From: Adiantum capillus-veneris
Taxonomy: Eukaryota > Streptophyta > Polypodiopsida > Polypodiales > Pteridaceae
Length of the DNA: 64,000 bases
Assembly: GCA_014529385.2 (NCBI GenBank)
Contig: CM043949.1
Location: 110,451,977 to 110,515,976 of the forward strand
Direction of reading: 5' to 3'
In this document: piece after piece, positions 24,074-37,210 of the stretch
How the letters are laid out: each line of letters begins with the position of its first letter
Position numbering within the stretch: position 1 is the stretch's first letter
The notes under the pieces: model-generated
What the model saw: only the letters and a program-made list of their open reading frames with translations
The model's database searches: none
Told to the model about the DNA's origin: nothing
Made by a program: the position numbers and the translations under genes

Positions 24074-24494
24074 AATTATGTGGAGCTTCTATTGTGACTA
24101 TCCTAGTCAGTTTGTAAACAAAATCTTTTTTGTATCTTCCTTTGTTTTATGTAATTTATAGTTATTATTCAAATCCATGTGTTGTACATCCTCTTGACTT
24201 TTGGTGTTTATCAACACCACAATCCTATGAGATTTTCACTTTATTTACTAACCACACACCTCAATTTTTCCCACTTTAAGTGGAAAATTCCCAAATTACA
24301 TATATTTAGTCGATTTGGAGATTCCCATAATGTGAGATTTTTACCAAAATACCTAATATGGTCTTACTTATTATGTCTCTTTTCCCTTATCACATTTAAA
24401 AATATCTCTAACTTACAAATAGCTTTTATTGAGAGACTCGCTCGTTTTTTTCATCGCTCAGAAAAACTCGCTCGCCATCTTGTAAGACTCTGGT
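24074..24494. other. 3' flank of the transposase gene
   Basis: AT-rich sequence with the likely 3' UTR (TAATTTATAG near 24,155) and no gene. The repeat motif of the left arrays is absent. At 24,495 it abuts a truncated LTR, so an end of the left element may lie here, but I could not identify a terminal repeat. Confidence 0.4.
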
Positions 24495-25087
24495 AGACTA
24501 TCCAATAGTCTTCTAGGGAGCTTAATTTCTACTAATTCTTTTATCAAGATTTTTTAAATTGATTAGACTAATTTTACTCTAGCCTAATTCTCATTGGTCC
24601 ACCTTTATGGTCAACCAATAGGATTTGAGGGAAAATTGGGAGTAGCTGGCCTAGGAGCCTGCCATGTGTCCATTCTTCCCTTTGGGGAGAGCCTGGGAGT
24701 GTTTGTGTGTTTTTCTCTCTCATCCCCTATAATTAGGGATCACCCCCCCTTCCTAGGGATGTGGGAAGACTTTTTAGTCTTCCCATAACCATCCAATTTT
24801 TCCCCACCTTTGGCCATTGGACTTTTTAATTAGTTTTTGGAACTTTAGCCTATGGAAGTCTCAATGGAGTTGAACCTTAGGTCTTTTAAGCCCCATTGAA
24901 GCACATTGCTCTTTCGCAGATTGTCCCCCTTTTGATCCCTATTTTTCCTCCTTTGGATCCCTGCAGAGATCGATCTGGCAGTCTTACCAATATTCTAGCT
25001 TTTACTCCCCTGGTACTTTCCCATATTAAATGATCAGTTTAACATGGGAAAATTATCTGAAAGAATTATATATTAGTTTTTATGACA
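24495..25087 (-). repeat. Truncated 3' LTR of copy A
   Basis: Matches the promoter-proximal third of the 5' LTR, including the TGTCATAAAAAC start on the minus strand next to a purine-rich tract (AAGAGAGAGG). The rest is missing and is replaced by the flank of the transposase gene. Confidence 0.75.
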
Positions 25088-25559
25088 TTACCTCTCTCTT
25101 GAAATCATAGTCTTCCTCGACTATGAGATAGAGAAGATAAAGCCTAGTCATTAGTCCGTTTGCTAGCGGGTAGAGGATCCTTATTTTACCCTATGACATC
25201 GTTTTAGAATGGATGACTAGTTCATTTGGTGCTTGAGAGCCTTAGCTGCCGCAAGCATGTCTGCACATTAGTCTGTATCAATATTCCATAGTAGAGTGAC
25301 AAGCTCTACTGGGTGTTCGGGAGACGTCATCTCCACAAACATGATCCTAAGCATGCATACTTATTAGCATTTGTGCACAATAAAGAAAAAGAGAGTTTTA
25401 TAAGACAAAAACTTTATTTATACATATTTACATTTGCTTACTCTAGGAAAATCATTGTAAGCATTGACAAGGTTTTGGTTATCCTTTAATTGTATGCCTT
25501 GCATCCATCCAGCATCTTCAAAAGGATAATTTTTAAACTAATAAGATATCGTCAGATAG

Positions 25560-28500
25560 TCTTACCGCCTCTCAATACCTTGTCTTTGTGTCAAAGAATG
25601 GACTCGAGCTGTAGCACCTCTTCTTGGTCCTCGATCTCCTGTGGGTCTGCAATGGTTGCTTCTTGAGGTGGCTCTCCTTTGTAAGGCTTTAGTATGCTCA
25701 CATGGAAAGCATTGTGTATGAGCCAATGGTTGGGCAACTTGAGTTGATAGGCCATCTCATTGATTGGCCTATAAATCTGAAAGGGTCCTAGTACCTTTTT
25801 GCTAACTTAACATGGTACTTTCGATGTCCCGTAGGATTCTTGCCCATTGTGTGCCTTAGTCGAGCCTCGGGAAACTTAAGCAAGACCCAATAATTTTGTT
25901 TAAAGGCTAGAGCTCTTTTGTGCTTATCAGCAGCAGCTTTTTGCCTTTACTGAGAGATGGAAATAGCATCCTTAATCTTTTGGAAGGATTCTTGTAGGTC
26001 TCAGCTATATTCATCTGCAGCGGGTCTTCAGTGAAGATCTTCCCATGTACCTTGACTAGCAAGGGACTTTTTTATCTTCCCTCTATCACCTCAAAAGGTT
26101 CTTTTCCCGTGGAAGTATGTACATTGTTATCATAAGCATACTCCACTAAAGGTAAATACTTCTCCCATTGGGACTTTTGATCTACTTCTGTGACATAAGC
26201 TTTTAGTAGATCAAGAATTGTTATGTTAGCTATTTCACTTTGACCATCCGTTTGCGGGTGATAGGCCAAAGAGAAGTTTAGCCTTGTACCTAAATTCTCA
26301 AAGAGACCCTTCCAAAAATTATTGGTCATTCTAGATCTCTATCCGCTGACACTGTAGACATGGGCAAGCCATGATACTTGAAGATTTGTGATATAAAGAG
26401 GGTTTTATTGTGCTTAATCCCTCGCATAGAAAACTCCTCTACAAAGTCTTGCAATGGTGCTTCTATGTTTCCATAGTTTTCCTTTTCTAAAGGTTGGAAC
26501 CATGTTAGGGTAGTGCCTTCCAATGTTAATCCAAAACCTTTAAACTAAATGTGGAAACTTGTGACGTGTTCAACTCTCAACACGTGCTTGAATGATGTCA
26601 AATGTGCATGGGGATCCTTTGATATTTTATACTTTGATGCTGGGCCTTGATAGTCTTTTTGACAAGTATGAAATGTGCTTGCTTGCTAAACCTGTCTACT
26701 ATCGTCCATATTCCTGTATTCCCATGGATAGACTTGGGCAATCCAAAGATAAAATCCATGGATATGATCTCCCATGGTGAATTAGGGGTTGGAAAAGGTT
26801 GAAGCAATCCAGGTTGCTTCCCTCTATCAAACTTTGTCTTTTGGCATAACACACATTTTGAAACATACTCTTGTATGTTTGCTTTCATGGCAGGCCAATA
26901 GAAGTATGTTTCTATCCCTTTTAGGGTAGACTGAATCCCTTTATGCCCCGCATAAGGAGGAGCATGGGATTCATGAATTACTTTCTCACGTAGTGAGTTA
27001 GTAACACATAGTCTGTTGCCATAGAGAAAACCATCTTGTAAGGTAAATGGTTCTTCCTTCTTCCCTTTATGCCCCTCATAAGGAGGAGCATGGGATTCAT
27101 ATATTACTTTCTCACGTAGTGAGTTAGTAACACATAGTCTGTTGCCATAGAGAAAACCATCTTGTAAGGTAAATGGTTCTTCCTTCTTCCGTAGTGCAAG
27201 GGCTGAAATCACATCTTTAAAATCGGGATCGATAGCGTACTCATCTATCATAGAAGATAGATCATTGTGAGTTGCTATGGATACCACATTCACTCTCGAT
27301 CGTCTTGACAGTGCATCGGCTACTTGATTATGCTTGCTAGCAATGTTAGCAATATGAAAATGAAATTGCAAAGGAAATTTTCCCACCTCATTTGTTTGTC
27401 GGAGACCTTGGTCTGCGTCATGAAGTACGTAAGGCTTTGGTGATCCGTTCGTAGAATGAAAGGAGTCCCCAATAAATAGTGCTTCCACGAGTCTAGAGCA
27501 TGTAGAACTACTAAGAGTTCCTTCTCATATATGCCTAGAGCTTGCTCAATAGGGTTGATCCTTCGACTTTCATAGGCTATGGCGTGCCCTTCTTGGAGCA
27601 AAACAGCTCCAAGGCAATCACCACAGGCGTCGCATTGGACCTCAAATGGCTTTGAGAGATCCAATAGTGTAAGGACAGGTTGAGAGATAAGCTTCTCTTT
27701 AAGCTTTTCAAAAGCATTGTTCTCCTTGGTGGACCATATATACCTAACGTTTTTCTTTGTTAGGTCATGTAATGGTCCCGTGATTTGTGAGAACTTTTCT
27801 ATATGAAGAGTCTATAGTATGCACACATACCTATAAAGCTTGTTAGTTCATGCAGATTCCTTGGATTAGGCCATCCTTTTATTACCTCTAACTTTGATGG
27901 ATCCATTTGGATGCCATCTTGAGAGACAAAGTGACATAAATATTGAATCTCTTGTAAGAAAAAATCACTTTTCTTTCGATTAATATAAAGTTTATTCTCT
28001 CGTAAAACTTGAAATATTACCTGGATGTGTTGCTTGTGTTGATCTAATGAATTAGAGTAGATGATTATATCATCAAAGAACACTCCAATAAAGCTTTGGT
28101 GAGGCCTGAATAGCTTCTCCATCAGACGGTTAAATGTAGCTGGTGCATTGGTCAAGCCAAAAGGCATGACAATGTACTCATAAAGACCAAACGAAGTGCA
28201 AAATGCGGTCTTTACAATGTCTTGATCAACTATCCTTATTTGATGGTAGCCACTTTTTAGGTCAATCCTACGGAAGTAGGTCGACCCTTGTAGCTTATCA
28301 AATAGGTCTTCTACCCGTGGAACGGGAAATTTAATCTTGATAGTGATCCTATTTAGTGCTCTATAGTCGACACACATACGATATGTACCATCTTTCTTTT
28401 GCACTAATAACACTGGTGAACAAATGGAGATGAGCTAGGCCTAACCATGCCTTTCTCAACCAATTCATGCACTTGCCGCATAATCTCATCTTGTTGAGCT

Positions 28501-28950
28501 TGAGAAACTCGATAAGGAGGTTTATTAGGGGGTGAGCTTCCTGGAAGAAGTTCATTTGCATGGTCGTCATCTCCCCGTTTGGGAGGTAGCTCACAAGGGA
28601 TGTCATCAATAAAAACATCTTGAAATCCCTTGAGGAAATTGGATAACTCTAATTCCTTTTGATTGCTTATATCTTGTTTTGCTAAAACACTAGGTTCATT
28701 TTGAGAATCTTTAACAAAAATTATGTACACGAAATAGAGCTCTTTATTGACTTATTGAAAGCTTCCTTATGTAAAATGGGTATGGTGCTACCTAACTCCT
28801 TAGCATCTATGTAGACCTGCGATCAAACCATGGTGCACCTAGGATTACATCCTCATGTTTGAGAGGAGAGATGAAGAAATCCTCCTTGTCCACATAGCTT
28901 TGGAGATGGAGCCTCAATTTCCCAATTAAGGGAGTGATTAAGGCTTCTTG
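25560..28950 (-). pseudogene. pol region of copy A
   Basis: Recognisable Ty3/gypsy pol parts in order on the minus strand: protease end, reverse transcriptase (YRMCVDYRALN, FFDDIIIYS), RNase H (HALDSWKHYLLG, FILRTDHQSL), integrase (zinc-binding HxxH/CxxC, AYHPQTDGQSE) and a C-terminal part with HNAFHVSILKPY-like sequence. It is a fossil with several breaks. Confidence 0.85.
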
Positions 28951-30700
28951 TCCCTTGAAAGCACCATCGACAGGTAGGACATCTCCCATCTCATAGGCTT
29001 GGATGCCTAGCTTGGTTGCCAACTCTGTGGATATGAAATTGTGAGTAGAACCAGAGACAAAGAGAATGAAAGCATCATGTTCTCTTACCTTTCCCCAAGC
29101 ATGACATAGAGGAGATCCTTTGTGATGAGCATCCTCTTCTTGAATTTTGACCAAGGTAGCTCTAGGAAGCTCATTACATGTATTCTTGTGGGGGCAAGCA
29201 CGATAGGCATGCCCTTGCTCCCCGCACTTGAAACAACGGTTATCTTTTTGATAACGCTCTAGCATCTTCAGGAGAGAGTTTATTTTTACCTTTATAAACT
29301 CCCTTCTCCTTAGCTTTGTTGTTGTTGGAATTGCCTTTGGGAGACTTTTGGACGTTGTCCTTCCCCTAAGGCTCACTACGGTCCTTATTTTCCATGGGCT
29401 TAAGATTTCTCTTAGCCCCTTGTTGGAAGTTGATTCTTGAAGCCACCATGGTATGGTGTATGACCGCAGATATGGCGCGAGGCCTTTGGGAGTTAACATA
29501 CTCCGCCATATCCTCAGATAAACCCGCATAGAATTGTTGTTTTGTTCTCCAAAATCCATCTTTTTGTAGATAGTGGCTTTGAGATGTAAATCCCAAAACT
29601 TGTCTACATATTTGTGGATAGATTCATAGGGAGAGAGCTTCAAGCTTCGCCATTTGGTGAGTACTTTGTCTTTGGCGTTGCTAGCCAAAACTGCTTCATG
29701 ATGGAAGCTCTAAAAGCTTTCCATGTTCGTGGAGCTTCACCATTTGCTAGTAGGCTAAACCACCATTGCCTGGCGGACTTTTGAAAATGCATAGCTACAT
29801 GACGTAGCTTAGAGGACTCCGTGAAGCCCTCATCTCCAAATGCCGCATCGAATTGTTGGATAAAGGCCAAGACTTTGTCCATAGCACCAAAGGTGCCATC
29901 GTAGGTAAGGAAAAAGATGTTCTTTCCTCCCTCTTTGAACTTTTTGAGCTTGGATGACCTTTTCCAAGTGGCATAGGATTTCCTATGACCTCTTCTCTTG
30001 GGCGGTTCGAGAGCTGCACCATCACTTTCTTCAGAAGAGGAAGAAGATGAGGAGGATGGAGAAGAGGGGACCTCTTTCTCGCCTTTTTCTTCTATTGTTC
30101 CTCGTTTTCTGCACCATCACTTTCTTCAAAAGAGGAAGAGAATGAAGAAGATGGAGAAGAGGGTGACCTCTTTCTCACCTTTTTCTTTTCTTGTTTTCTT
30201 TCTTCCCTCTTTGAATTATGGTGAAGAGGAGTATGCGATGGTCTTCTCCGTTTAGGGGGTGTTGGAGAGCATCTTGCCTGTCGTCTTCGTGGAGCCATCT
30301 CCGCCGAGGTGGCACGAGACTCACTTCTTTCTCGTTCTTTTGGTGGGGGCTCTACTGTTGAAACTTGGGTTCTCCTTTGAGAGGGAGATGCCTCATCAAG
30401 TAGTAAGTTTTTGAGCCCTTCGTACAAATCCTCCTCTTCTTCCCATATCGGAGAGAGTCCTCTTTTGGAAGTCTCACTAGGAGCTTTCCTAGGTACTCTC
30501 TCTTCTTGGTGGGGAGTTTGGAGAATCCCATGGGTGCGCAATTGCTGTAGCACTTCACCTTAGAGGGATGGATTGCCCAGGGCTTGTTGAATCCTAGAAA
30601 CAAGATAGTTTACAAGCATAGGGGCATCATTAGTTGCTCTTTCATTAGCATAATCAAAGCTATCCACATTCATTTCAATATCTTTTCCGTTGTCAACCAT
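28951..30700 (-). pseudogene. gag region of copy A
   Basis: Capsid-type sequence (SARQWWFSLLANGEAPRTW), then a CCHC knuckle (CFKCGEQGHAYRACPHK) and the aspartic protease start (GSTHNFIS). The N-terminal part is very rich in Arg, Ser and Glu. It is a broken fossil. Confidence 0.75.
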
Positions 30701-31098
30701 ACTAGAAAATATTAGATGTAAATTTTTACTTGTACTTTGGCACTTCAAGCCCTAGTTGCTACTCCTCTTTACCTTCAAAGATAAGCACTCAAGCATCTAT
30801 ACATGTGGCTCGAATATTATTAATTGCAAGGAATAGAAGAGAGGGTTCCCTAGAGCCAAGACAGCACCGGTTCTTGTCAATCTTCTAATAGCTCAATAAT
30901 GGTTAAGCCATAGGCAAGCCCCGTAGGACTCCATTTTTCAGACCATAGGACTCGACGGTATCCCCGTTAACTGCATAAAGCAGGTGTGCTTCAAGGATGA
31001 AAAATCCCTATTCTACGTACTCTTTTGCAATTAATAACACCAACCATTTGTAGCAAGCTTGAGGACCTCCCTTCTTGAGCAAGAAAGAGAAACCAATA

Positions 31099-31110
31099 GC
31101 TCTGATACCA
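31099..31110 (-). other. Primer binding site of copy A
   Basis: TGGTATCAGAGC on the minus strand, one base inside the LTR. This is the standard initiator tRNA-Met primer site of plant LTR retroelements. The same site, on the other strand, starts the internal region of copy B at 49,372. Confidence 0.85.
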
Positions 31111-31111
31111 A

Positions 31112-31773
31112 TGTAACATTTAATGCACTAGTAACTTGTGTGTAGTGGAAACTGATAACATAGTGAGCATTTCATTAAGAACAAGTTCCTAATGAGCATA
31201 GAGAGAGTACTTAATTTGGGAAAGTAACATTGCAATTTACACCTAGCTAGTTTGGCATAGACAATACTTTAAAAGAGACAGAAATAGAACAATTGACAAC
31301 AGTTGAGGATCGGATTTACATGGAGCCGGTCCCCCCTCCAAAAAGGCTTCGTATTATAGCTTCTCCCATCAAATGAGACTTTTATACAATACAATCTTTG
31401 TGTTCCTTGACAAAACTCGTTGGTGCAATGAAGATGGAAGCTTCATGCACCAAATTATGCTTGAAAAAAACACCTAGTGTCCCTACCCTCAGTCCCAAGA
31501 CCTCACACACCTTCAAAAATGGTGAGAGCTAGTAGGGAATGAGGAAAGTTGAGAGGAAGAAGATGTATCTTACAAGAAAGAAGTATTCTCCTCACATAAT
31601 CGCTCTTAATAGCATAGCTTAGCTTAGTAATTAGCATGGTAGAGGAGATGAGTATGCCATTGAAGCTTGGCTCTTGGTTGGATTTGCATTCCATAGCCAA
31701 GAGTTGTTGGTGTTGTAGGCCTCTACTTCTTGATGCTTGGAGAAGGAGATGGAGTTCTTGCTCAACGCATGAG

Positions 31774-31853
<80 letters not shown>

Positions 31854-32729
31854 CAAAGTGAGTTAGACTAAAAATGCCAACTCTCTCTCTACTTGGTCGA
31901 CCCCTCTCCCCAAATGCTCTTGTTGGCTTCCCATTGGCTCCTGCAAAGCTTAGCCAATAACAATTAAGAAGCTTTATTGATAGCCTTGTGACATGTGTCC
32001 CCCTTTACCCTTTTGTGAGAGCTTAAGGTAATTAAATAATTTATTTAAACTCTCACCTGGACCTTTTAGTGTTCTGGCCAATAGGAATCAAGCAAGCCAT
32101 TCGGCAGCTGGATGCTCATTGGACCCCTTGGTAGATTGTCCAATAGTCTTCTAGGGAGCTTAATTTCTATTGGTTCTTCTATCAAGAATTTTTAAATTGA
32201 TTAGACTAATTTTACTCTAGCCTAATTCTTATTGGTCCACCTTTATGGTCATCCAATAGGATTTGAGGGAAAATTGGGGGAAACTGACCTAGGAGCCTGT
32301 CATGTGTCCATTCTTCCCTTTGGGGAGAACTTGGGAGTGTGTGTGTGTGTGTTTCTCTCTCATCTCCTCTATTATTAGGGCTCGCCTCGTCCTTCCTAGG
32401 GATGTGGGAAGACTTTTTAGTCTTCCCATAACCATCCAAATTTTCCCCACCTTTGACCACTCGACTTTTTAATCAGTTTTTGGAGCCTTAGCCTATGGAA
32501 GTCTCAATGGAGCTGAACCTTAGGTTTTTTAAGCCCCATTGAAGCACATTAATCTTTTGCAGACTATCCCCCTTTTGATCCCTATTTTCCCTTCTTTGGA
32601 TCCCTGTAGAGACTGGTTTGGCAACCTTACCAATATCTACCTTTTACTCCTATGGTACTTCCCCATATTAAATGATCAGTTTAACATGAGAAAATCATTT
32701 GGGAGAATTAGATATTAGTTTTTATGACA
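31112..32729 (-). repeat. 5' LTR of copy A
   Basis: A 1.6-kb LTR that reads TGTCATAAAAAC at its start on the minus strand and ends ...TGTTACA next to the primer site. It carries a long (TG)n run at 31,775-31,852. The right-hand part (about 32,132-32,729) matches 24,495-25,087. Confidence 0.8.
31775..31852. repeat. (TG)n microsatellite
   Basis: An uninterrupted TG run of about 78 bases inside the copy A LTR. Confidence 0.95.
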
Positions 32730-35700
32730 GTACGCATACTCTACAAGGGGTAAGTACTTCTCCCATTGTGAGCGTTGATCTACTTCTGTAACATAAGTCT
32801 TTAGTAGATCGAAAATCGTAAGATTGGCTATCTCACTTTGGCCATCCGTTTGTGGGTGATAGGCCGAAGAGAAATTCAATCTTGTACCCAGATTTTCAAA
32901 GAGACCCTTCCAGAAGTTACTCGTCATTCTAGGATCTCTATCTAACACGATGGAGGTTGGAAATCCATGGTGTTTGAAAGTTAGTGATATGAAGAGGGTT
33001 GCCATTTGGTGTGCCTTAATAGTATTTTTGACAGGAATAAAGTGTGCTTGCTTGCTAAACCTGTCGACTAGTGTCCATATTCCCGTATTCCCATGGATAG
33101 ACTTGGGTAATCCAAAGATAAAATCCATGGATATACTTTCCTACGGCGAATTAGGGATGGGCAAGGCTGGAGTAATCCAAGTTGCTTCCCTCTATCATAC
33201 TTGGTCTTTTGGCATACCACACATTTTGAAACATCCTCTTGTATGTCCACTTTCATGGTAGGCCAATAGAAGTACGTTTCTTACTCCTCAAAGAGTAGGT
33301 TGAATCCCTCGATGCCCCGCATAGGGAGGAGCATGGGATTCATACATGAATTTCTCATGAAGAGAGTGAGTAACACATAGCCTGTTTCCATGGAGAAGAT
33401 AACCATTTTGCAAGGTGAATGGTTCCTCTTTCTTCCCTAAGGCAAGGGCTAACATTATGTCTTCAAAATTAGGGTCAGTAGCATACTCATCTATCATGGA
33501 AGATAGATCATTGTGAGTTTCTATAGACATCGCATTTACCCTCGTCGTCACGATAGTGCATCAATCACTTGATTATGCTTACCAACAATGTGAGAAATAT
33601 GAAAATTAAATTGCGAAAGAAAATTTGCCCACCTCATTTGCTTGTTGAAAAGATTTGTTTGTGTCATGAAGTACTTGAGACTTTGGTGGTCCGTCCGCAA
33701 AATAAATGGAGTCCCCAATAGATAGTGCTTCCATGTGTCTAGGGCATGTAGAACAGCTAAAAGCTCTTTTTCATATATTCCCAAGATCCGTTCATCGGCA
33801 TTGAGTCTTCGGCTCTCATATGCTATGCAATACTGCTCCAAGGCAATCACCACAAGAATCACATTGGACCTCAAATGGCTTGAGAGATCCGGAAGCATAA
33901 GCATTGGTTGGGAGGTAAGCTTCTCTTTGAGCTTGTCAAAAGCATTTTGCTCTTTAGCAGTCTATGAGTACTTAACATTCTTCTTGGTTAAGTCATGTAA
34001 TGGTCCTTCTATTTGAGAGAATTTTGCTATGAAGCGTCTATAGTATGCACACATACCAATAAAGCTTCGTAGCTCATGTAGATTCCTTGGATTAGGCCAT
34101 GCTTTTATTACCTCCAACTTTGATGGATCCATATGGATACCATCTTGAGAGATAATATGACCTAAGTAATGAATCTCTTGAAGGAATAATTCACTCTTCT
34201 TTTGATTGATAAAAAGCTTGTTCTCCCTCAAAGCTTGACAAATTACCTGAAGATGTTGCTTGTGCTCCATTAAGGACTTGGAGTAGATGATGATATCATC
34301 AAAGAACACTCCAGTAAACTTGCAATGGGGTCTAAAAATTTTCTCCATTAAACGATTGAACGTGGCTGGAGAATTTGTCAAACCAAAAGGCATGATAAGA
34401 TATTCATAAAGACCAAACGTTGTACGGAACGCGATTTTTATGATAACTTCATTCACTATTCTTATTTGATGATAGCCACTTTTAAGTTCAATCCTACTGA
34501 AGTAGGTCAAACTTTGTTTCTTGTCAAATAGATTTTCTACCCGCGGTACAGGAATTCTATTTTTGATAGTGATACGATTTAATGCTAGATAGTCCATACA
34601 CATGCGGTATGTACCATCTTTCTTTTGCACTAAAAGGACTCGAGAACAAAAGGGAGAGGAGCTAGGCCTCACCATCCCCTTGTCTACCAGCTCATGTACT
34701 TGCCTCATAATCTCCTCTTGTTGAGCTTGAGAAACTCTATAAGGAGGTTAATTAGGCGGTGAGCTCTCGGGTAGAAGCTCTATCATATGATCATCGTCCC
34801 CTTGTTTTGGAGGTAACTCCATATGGATGTCATCGATAAATACATCTTGGAATCTATTTAGAAAATTAGACAAATCTAATTCTTCTTTATTCCTACCACT
34901 TTGTTTTCTTAAAACATTAGCATCATTTAGAGACTCTTTGACAAAAATCATGTACGAGGAAACTGAACTTTTCATTGACTTACCAAAAGCAGGTGAATTT
35001 ACAAGTGGTATAGTACTACCGGACTCATTAGCATCTATATACATGCTCTTTTCCCTCGAGGTGAAGTTGATTCCCCTTTCAGGGAACTTTATGTTGGCAG
35101 CCATGCGGTTGAACCATGGTGCCCCTAGGATAACATCCTCATGTTGGAGAGGAGAGACGAAAAAGTCTTCTTTGTCGACGTAGCTTTGGACATGAAGCCT
35201 CAACTTCCCAATCAAGGGAGTACCGGAGGCTTGCTGTCCCTTGCAAGTCCCATCGATAGTTACAATATCTCCCATCTCAAAATCTTGAATGCCCAGCTTA
35301 GTGGCCAACTCCATTGATATGAAGTTGTGAGTAGAGCCAGGGTCAAAAAGGATGAAGGCATCATGCTCCCTCACCTTTCCCCAAACATAGGAAAGGGATG
35401 ATCATGTGCAATGAGCATCCTCTTTTGGAGATAGAGTTGGGAGCATGATGGGAAGCTTCCACGATGGGACCGTTTGTTTTTACCGTTGTAAACTCCTGTC
35501 TCCTTGGTCTTGTTGTTGTTGTTGTTGTTGTTGGAATTGCCTTGGGAAGAACTTTGAGCATTGTTATTCCCCTTTGCATCATTTCGATATTTGTTTTTCA
35601 TGGGCTTGGCATTCCTTTTAGCCCCTTGTTGGAAATTGATACAAGATGAAACCATAGTGTGGTGGATAACTTCAGTGATAGAACAAGGCCGTTGGGAGTT

Positions 35701-36080
35701 GACATACTCAGCCATTTCTTCAGGTAATCCCGCACAAAATTGTTGCTTTTGCTCATCAAAGTCTATCTTTTGAAAGACTGTAGCTTTGAGATGTAAATCG
35801 CAAAACTTGTAGACTCGTGGGAGAGTAGCTTCAAGCTTCTCCATTCAGTAAGTACTTTGTCCTTGGCATCGCTTGCAAGGAATTGCTTCATTATGGAAAC
35901 TCGTAGAGTTTTCCATGTCCTTGGGGCTTCGCCATTCCCGCGGAGACTAGTCCACCATTGACGAGCAGATTTTGAAAGTGCATAACTACATGGCATAGCT
36001 TAGAGGACTTTATGAAGAGCTCATCTCCAAAGGCCGCATTGAATCAATGGATGAAGGCCAATACTTTGTCAATTGCTACA
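32730..36080 (-). mobile_element. Ty3/gypsy retroelement, copy C (internal region)
   Basis: Minus-strand gag-pol closely related to copy A: gag (about 35,370-36,080), protease (HDAFILFDPGSTHNFIS, about 35,250-35,375), reverse transcriptase (33,962-34,708, with FFDDIIIYS), RNase H (33,548-33,904) and integrase (32,730-33,551). Its 3' part is cut off where copy A begins at 32,729, and its gag start is cut off at 36,080. The matching leader and LTR lie at 39,951-41,864. It is a fossil with several breaks. Confidence 0.8.
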
Positions 36081-36951
36081 GTTGGAAGCTTGGCTGCCCT
36101 GCATGATACCCAAAATAGAACATTGCAAATCATAAAACAGACTAATCAACATACCTGGCAGATCTCGTAGCATAGAATCGAAGCCATAAGCGAACAGAGA
36201 GAGAGCAAGAGCGAGACGGTGCAACAGCGCACGTGCAGGCGCACCTCCTAGAGCGGAGTGCTATGCCTACACGACGAGGGAGAGAAGAGAGCAGAGGAGA
36301 ATAACACAGACACTGGGTGCAATCTCCCCCCGTGAAAGCGTGACCATTTCCCTCTTGCACGTATTTCATTTATAGATTTCTTGAATGGTCAATGTGAGTA
36401 CAAACTGGCCGGCCAGACATAATTAGCCAAAGCTCATAAAGAGCACTTGAATAATCAAATATACATAAAATGTAATATCCTTCTACATAATCCATCATCT
36501 GCTGATGCTTTTTCCACCTGTCCGCTGCAATAGATAATAAAATATCAATTCTATAACATACCTCTCCGTTGGAAAGCAATTGTCCTCAGTTGCGAAGATA
36601 AGAATCTGCAAATAATACTTGTCAAAAACAATGATTAGAAATCTGTATCAAATAGTAAAATAAAAATCCATAAAATTAGACACATTGGTTATGCTTGCCG
36701 TCATCCACATACTACATATTCTAGTGTCCCATACCACTAGAATAAGCAGTATATGTCATACCCTGATGAATCGGGATATCATTGGTCACACTCATCATTC
36801 AATAATCAATTCTCATCAATCTCAAGTCCAATTCCATAAATACTGTCACGACAGAAAAGCATCATATACCAATTCCAAATCCAAACATTTGTCAACATAT
36901 ACCCATTGCAAATCCAAATCCAAATAACCTTCATTTTTTATGCCCGAGTAA

Positions 36952-37000
36952 CAAAATCATACCAGTTACAGTGGTGGCCAGCCACTGCAGCATGATTTTG
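36952..37000. repeat. Imperfect hairpin
   Basis: CAAAATCAT ... ATGATTTTG forms the outer stem, and CAGTGG ... CCACTG forms an inner stem around TGGCCAG. The function is unknown; it may be a relic of a short palindromic element. Confidence 0.55.
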
Positions 37001-37009
37001 TGATAGGTG

Positions 37010-37210
37010 TTGCCTAAATCGGCAAATCTACACCAATAAGACATGCTGCCTAGATCGGTGAATCTGCACTAATACTGCCTAAATCAACGAATCTATATTT
37101 GGTGTTTAAAAATCGTGAATCTGCAATTTGTTGGTGTGCTGCCTAAATCGGCGAATCTGCACTAGGATGAGCATTGACACACTACCTAAATCGGCGAATC
37201 TGTGTGCTTG
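37010..37210. repeat. Degenerate short tandem repeat
   Basis: About five copies of GCCTAAATCGGCGAATCTGCAC at irregular spacing. No coding sequence. Confidence 0.65.

Larger units (their letters stand above)
24495..32729 (-). mobile_element. Ty3/gypsy LTR retroelement, copy A
   Basis: On the minus strand the order is 5' LTR (31,112-32,729), primer site complementary to initiator tRNA-Met (31,099-31,110), a leader of about 0.4 kb, gag with a CCHC knuckle (about 28,950-30,700), protease, reverse transcriptase, RNase H and integrase (about 25,560-28,950), a purine tract, and a 3' LTR (24,495-25,087) that lacks its outer 1 kb. The shared LTR parts differ at roughly one base in ten, so the copy is old. 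It is broken, with several breaks in gag-pol. It interrupts the integrase region of related copy C on its right. Confidence 0.85.
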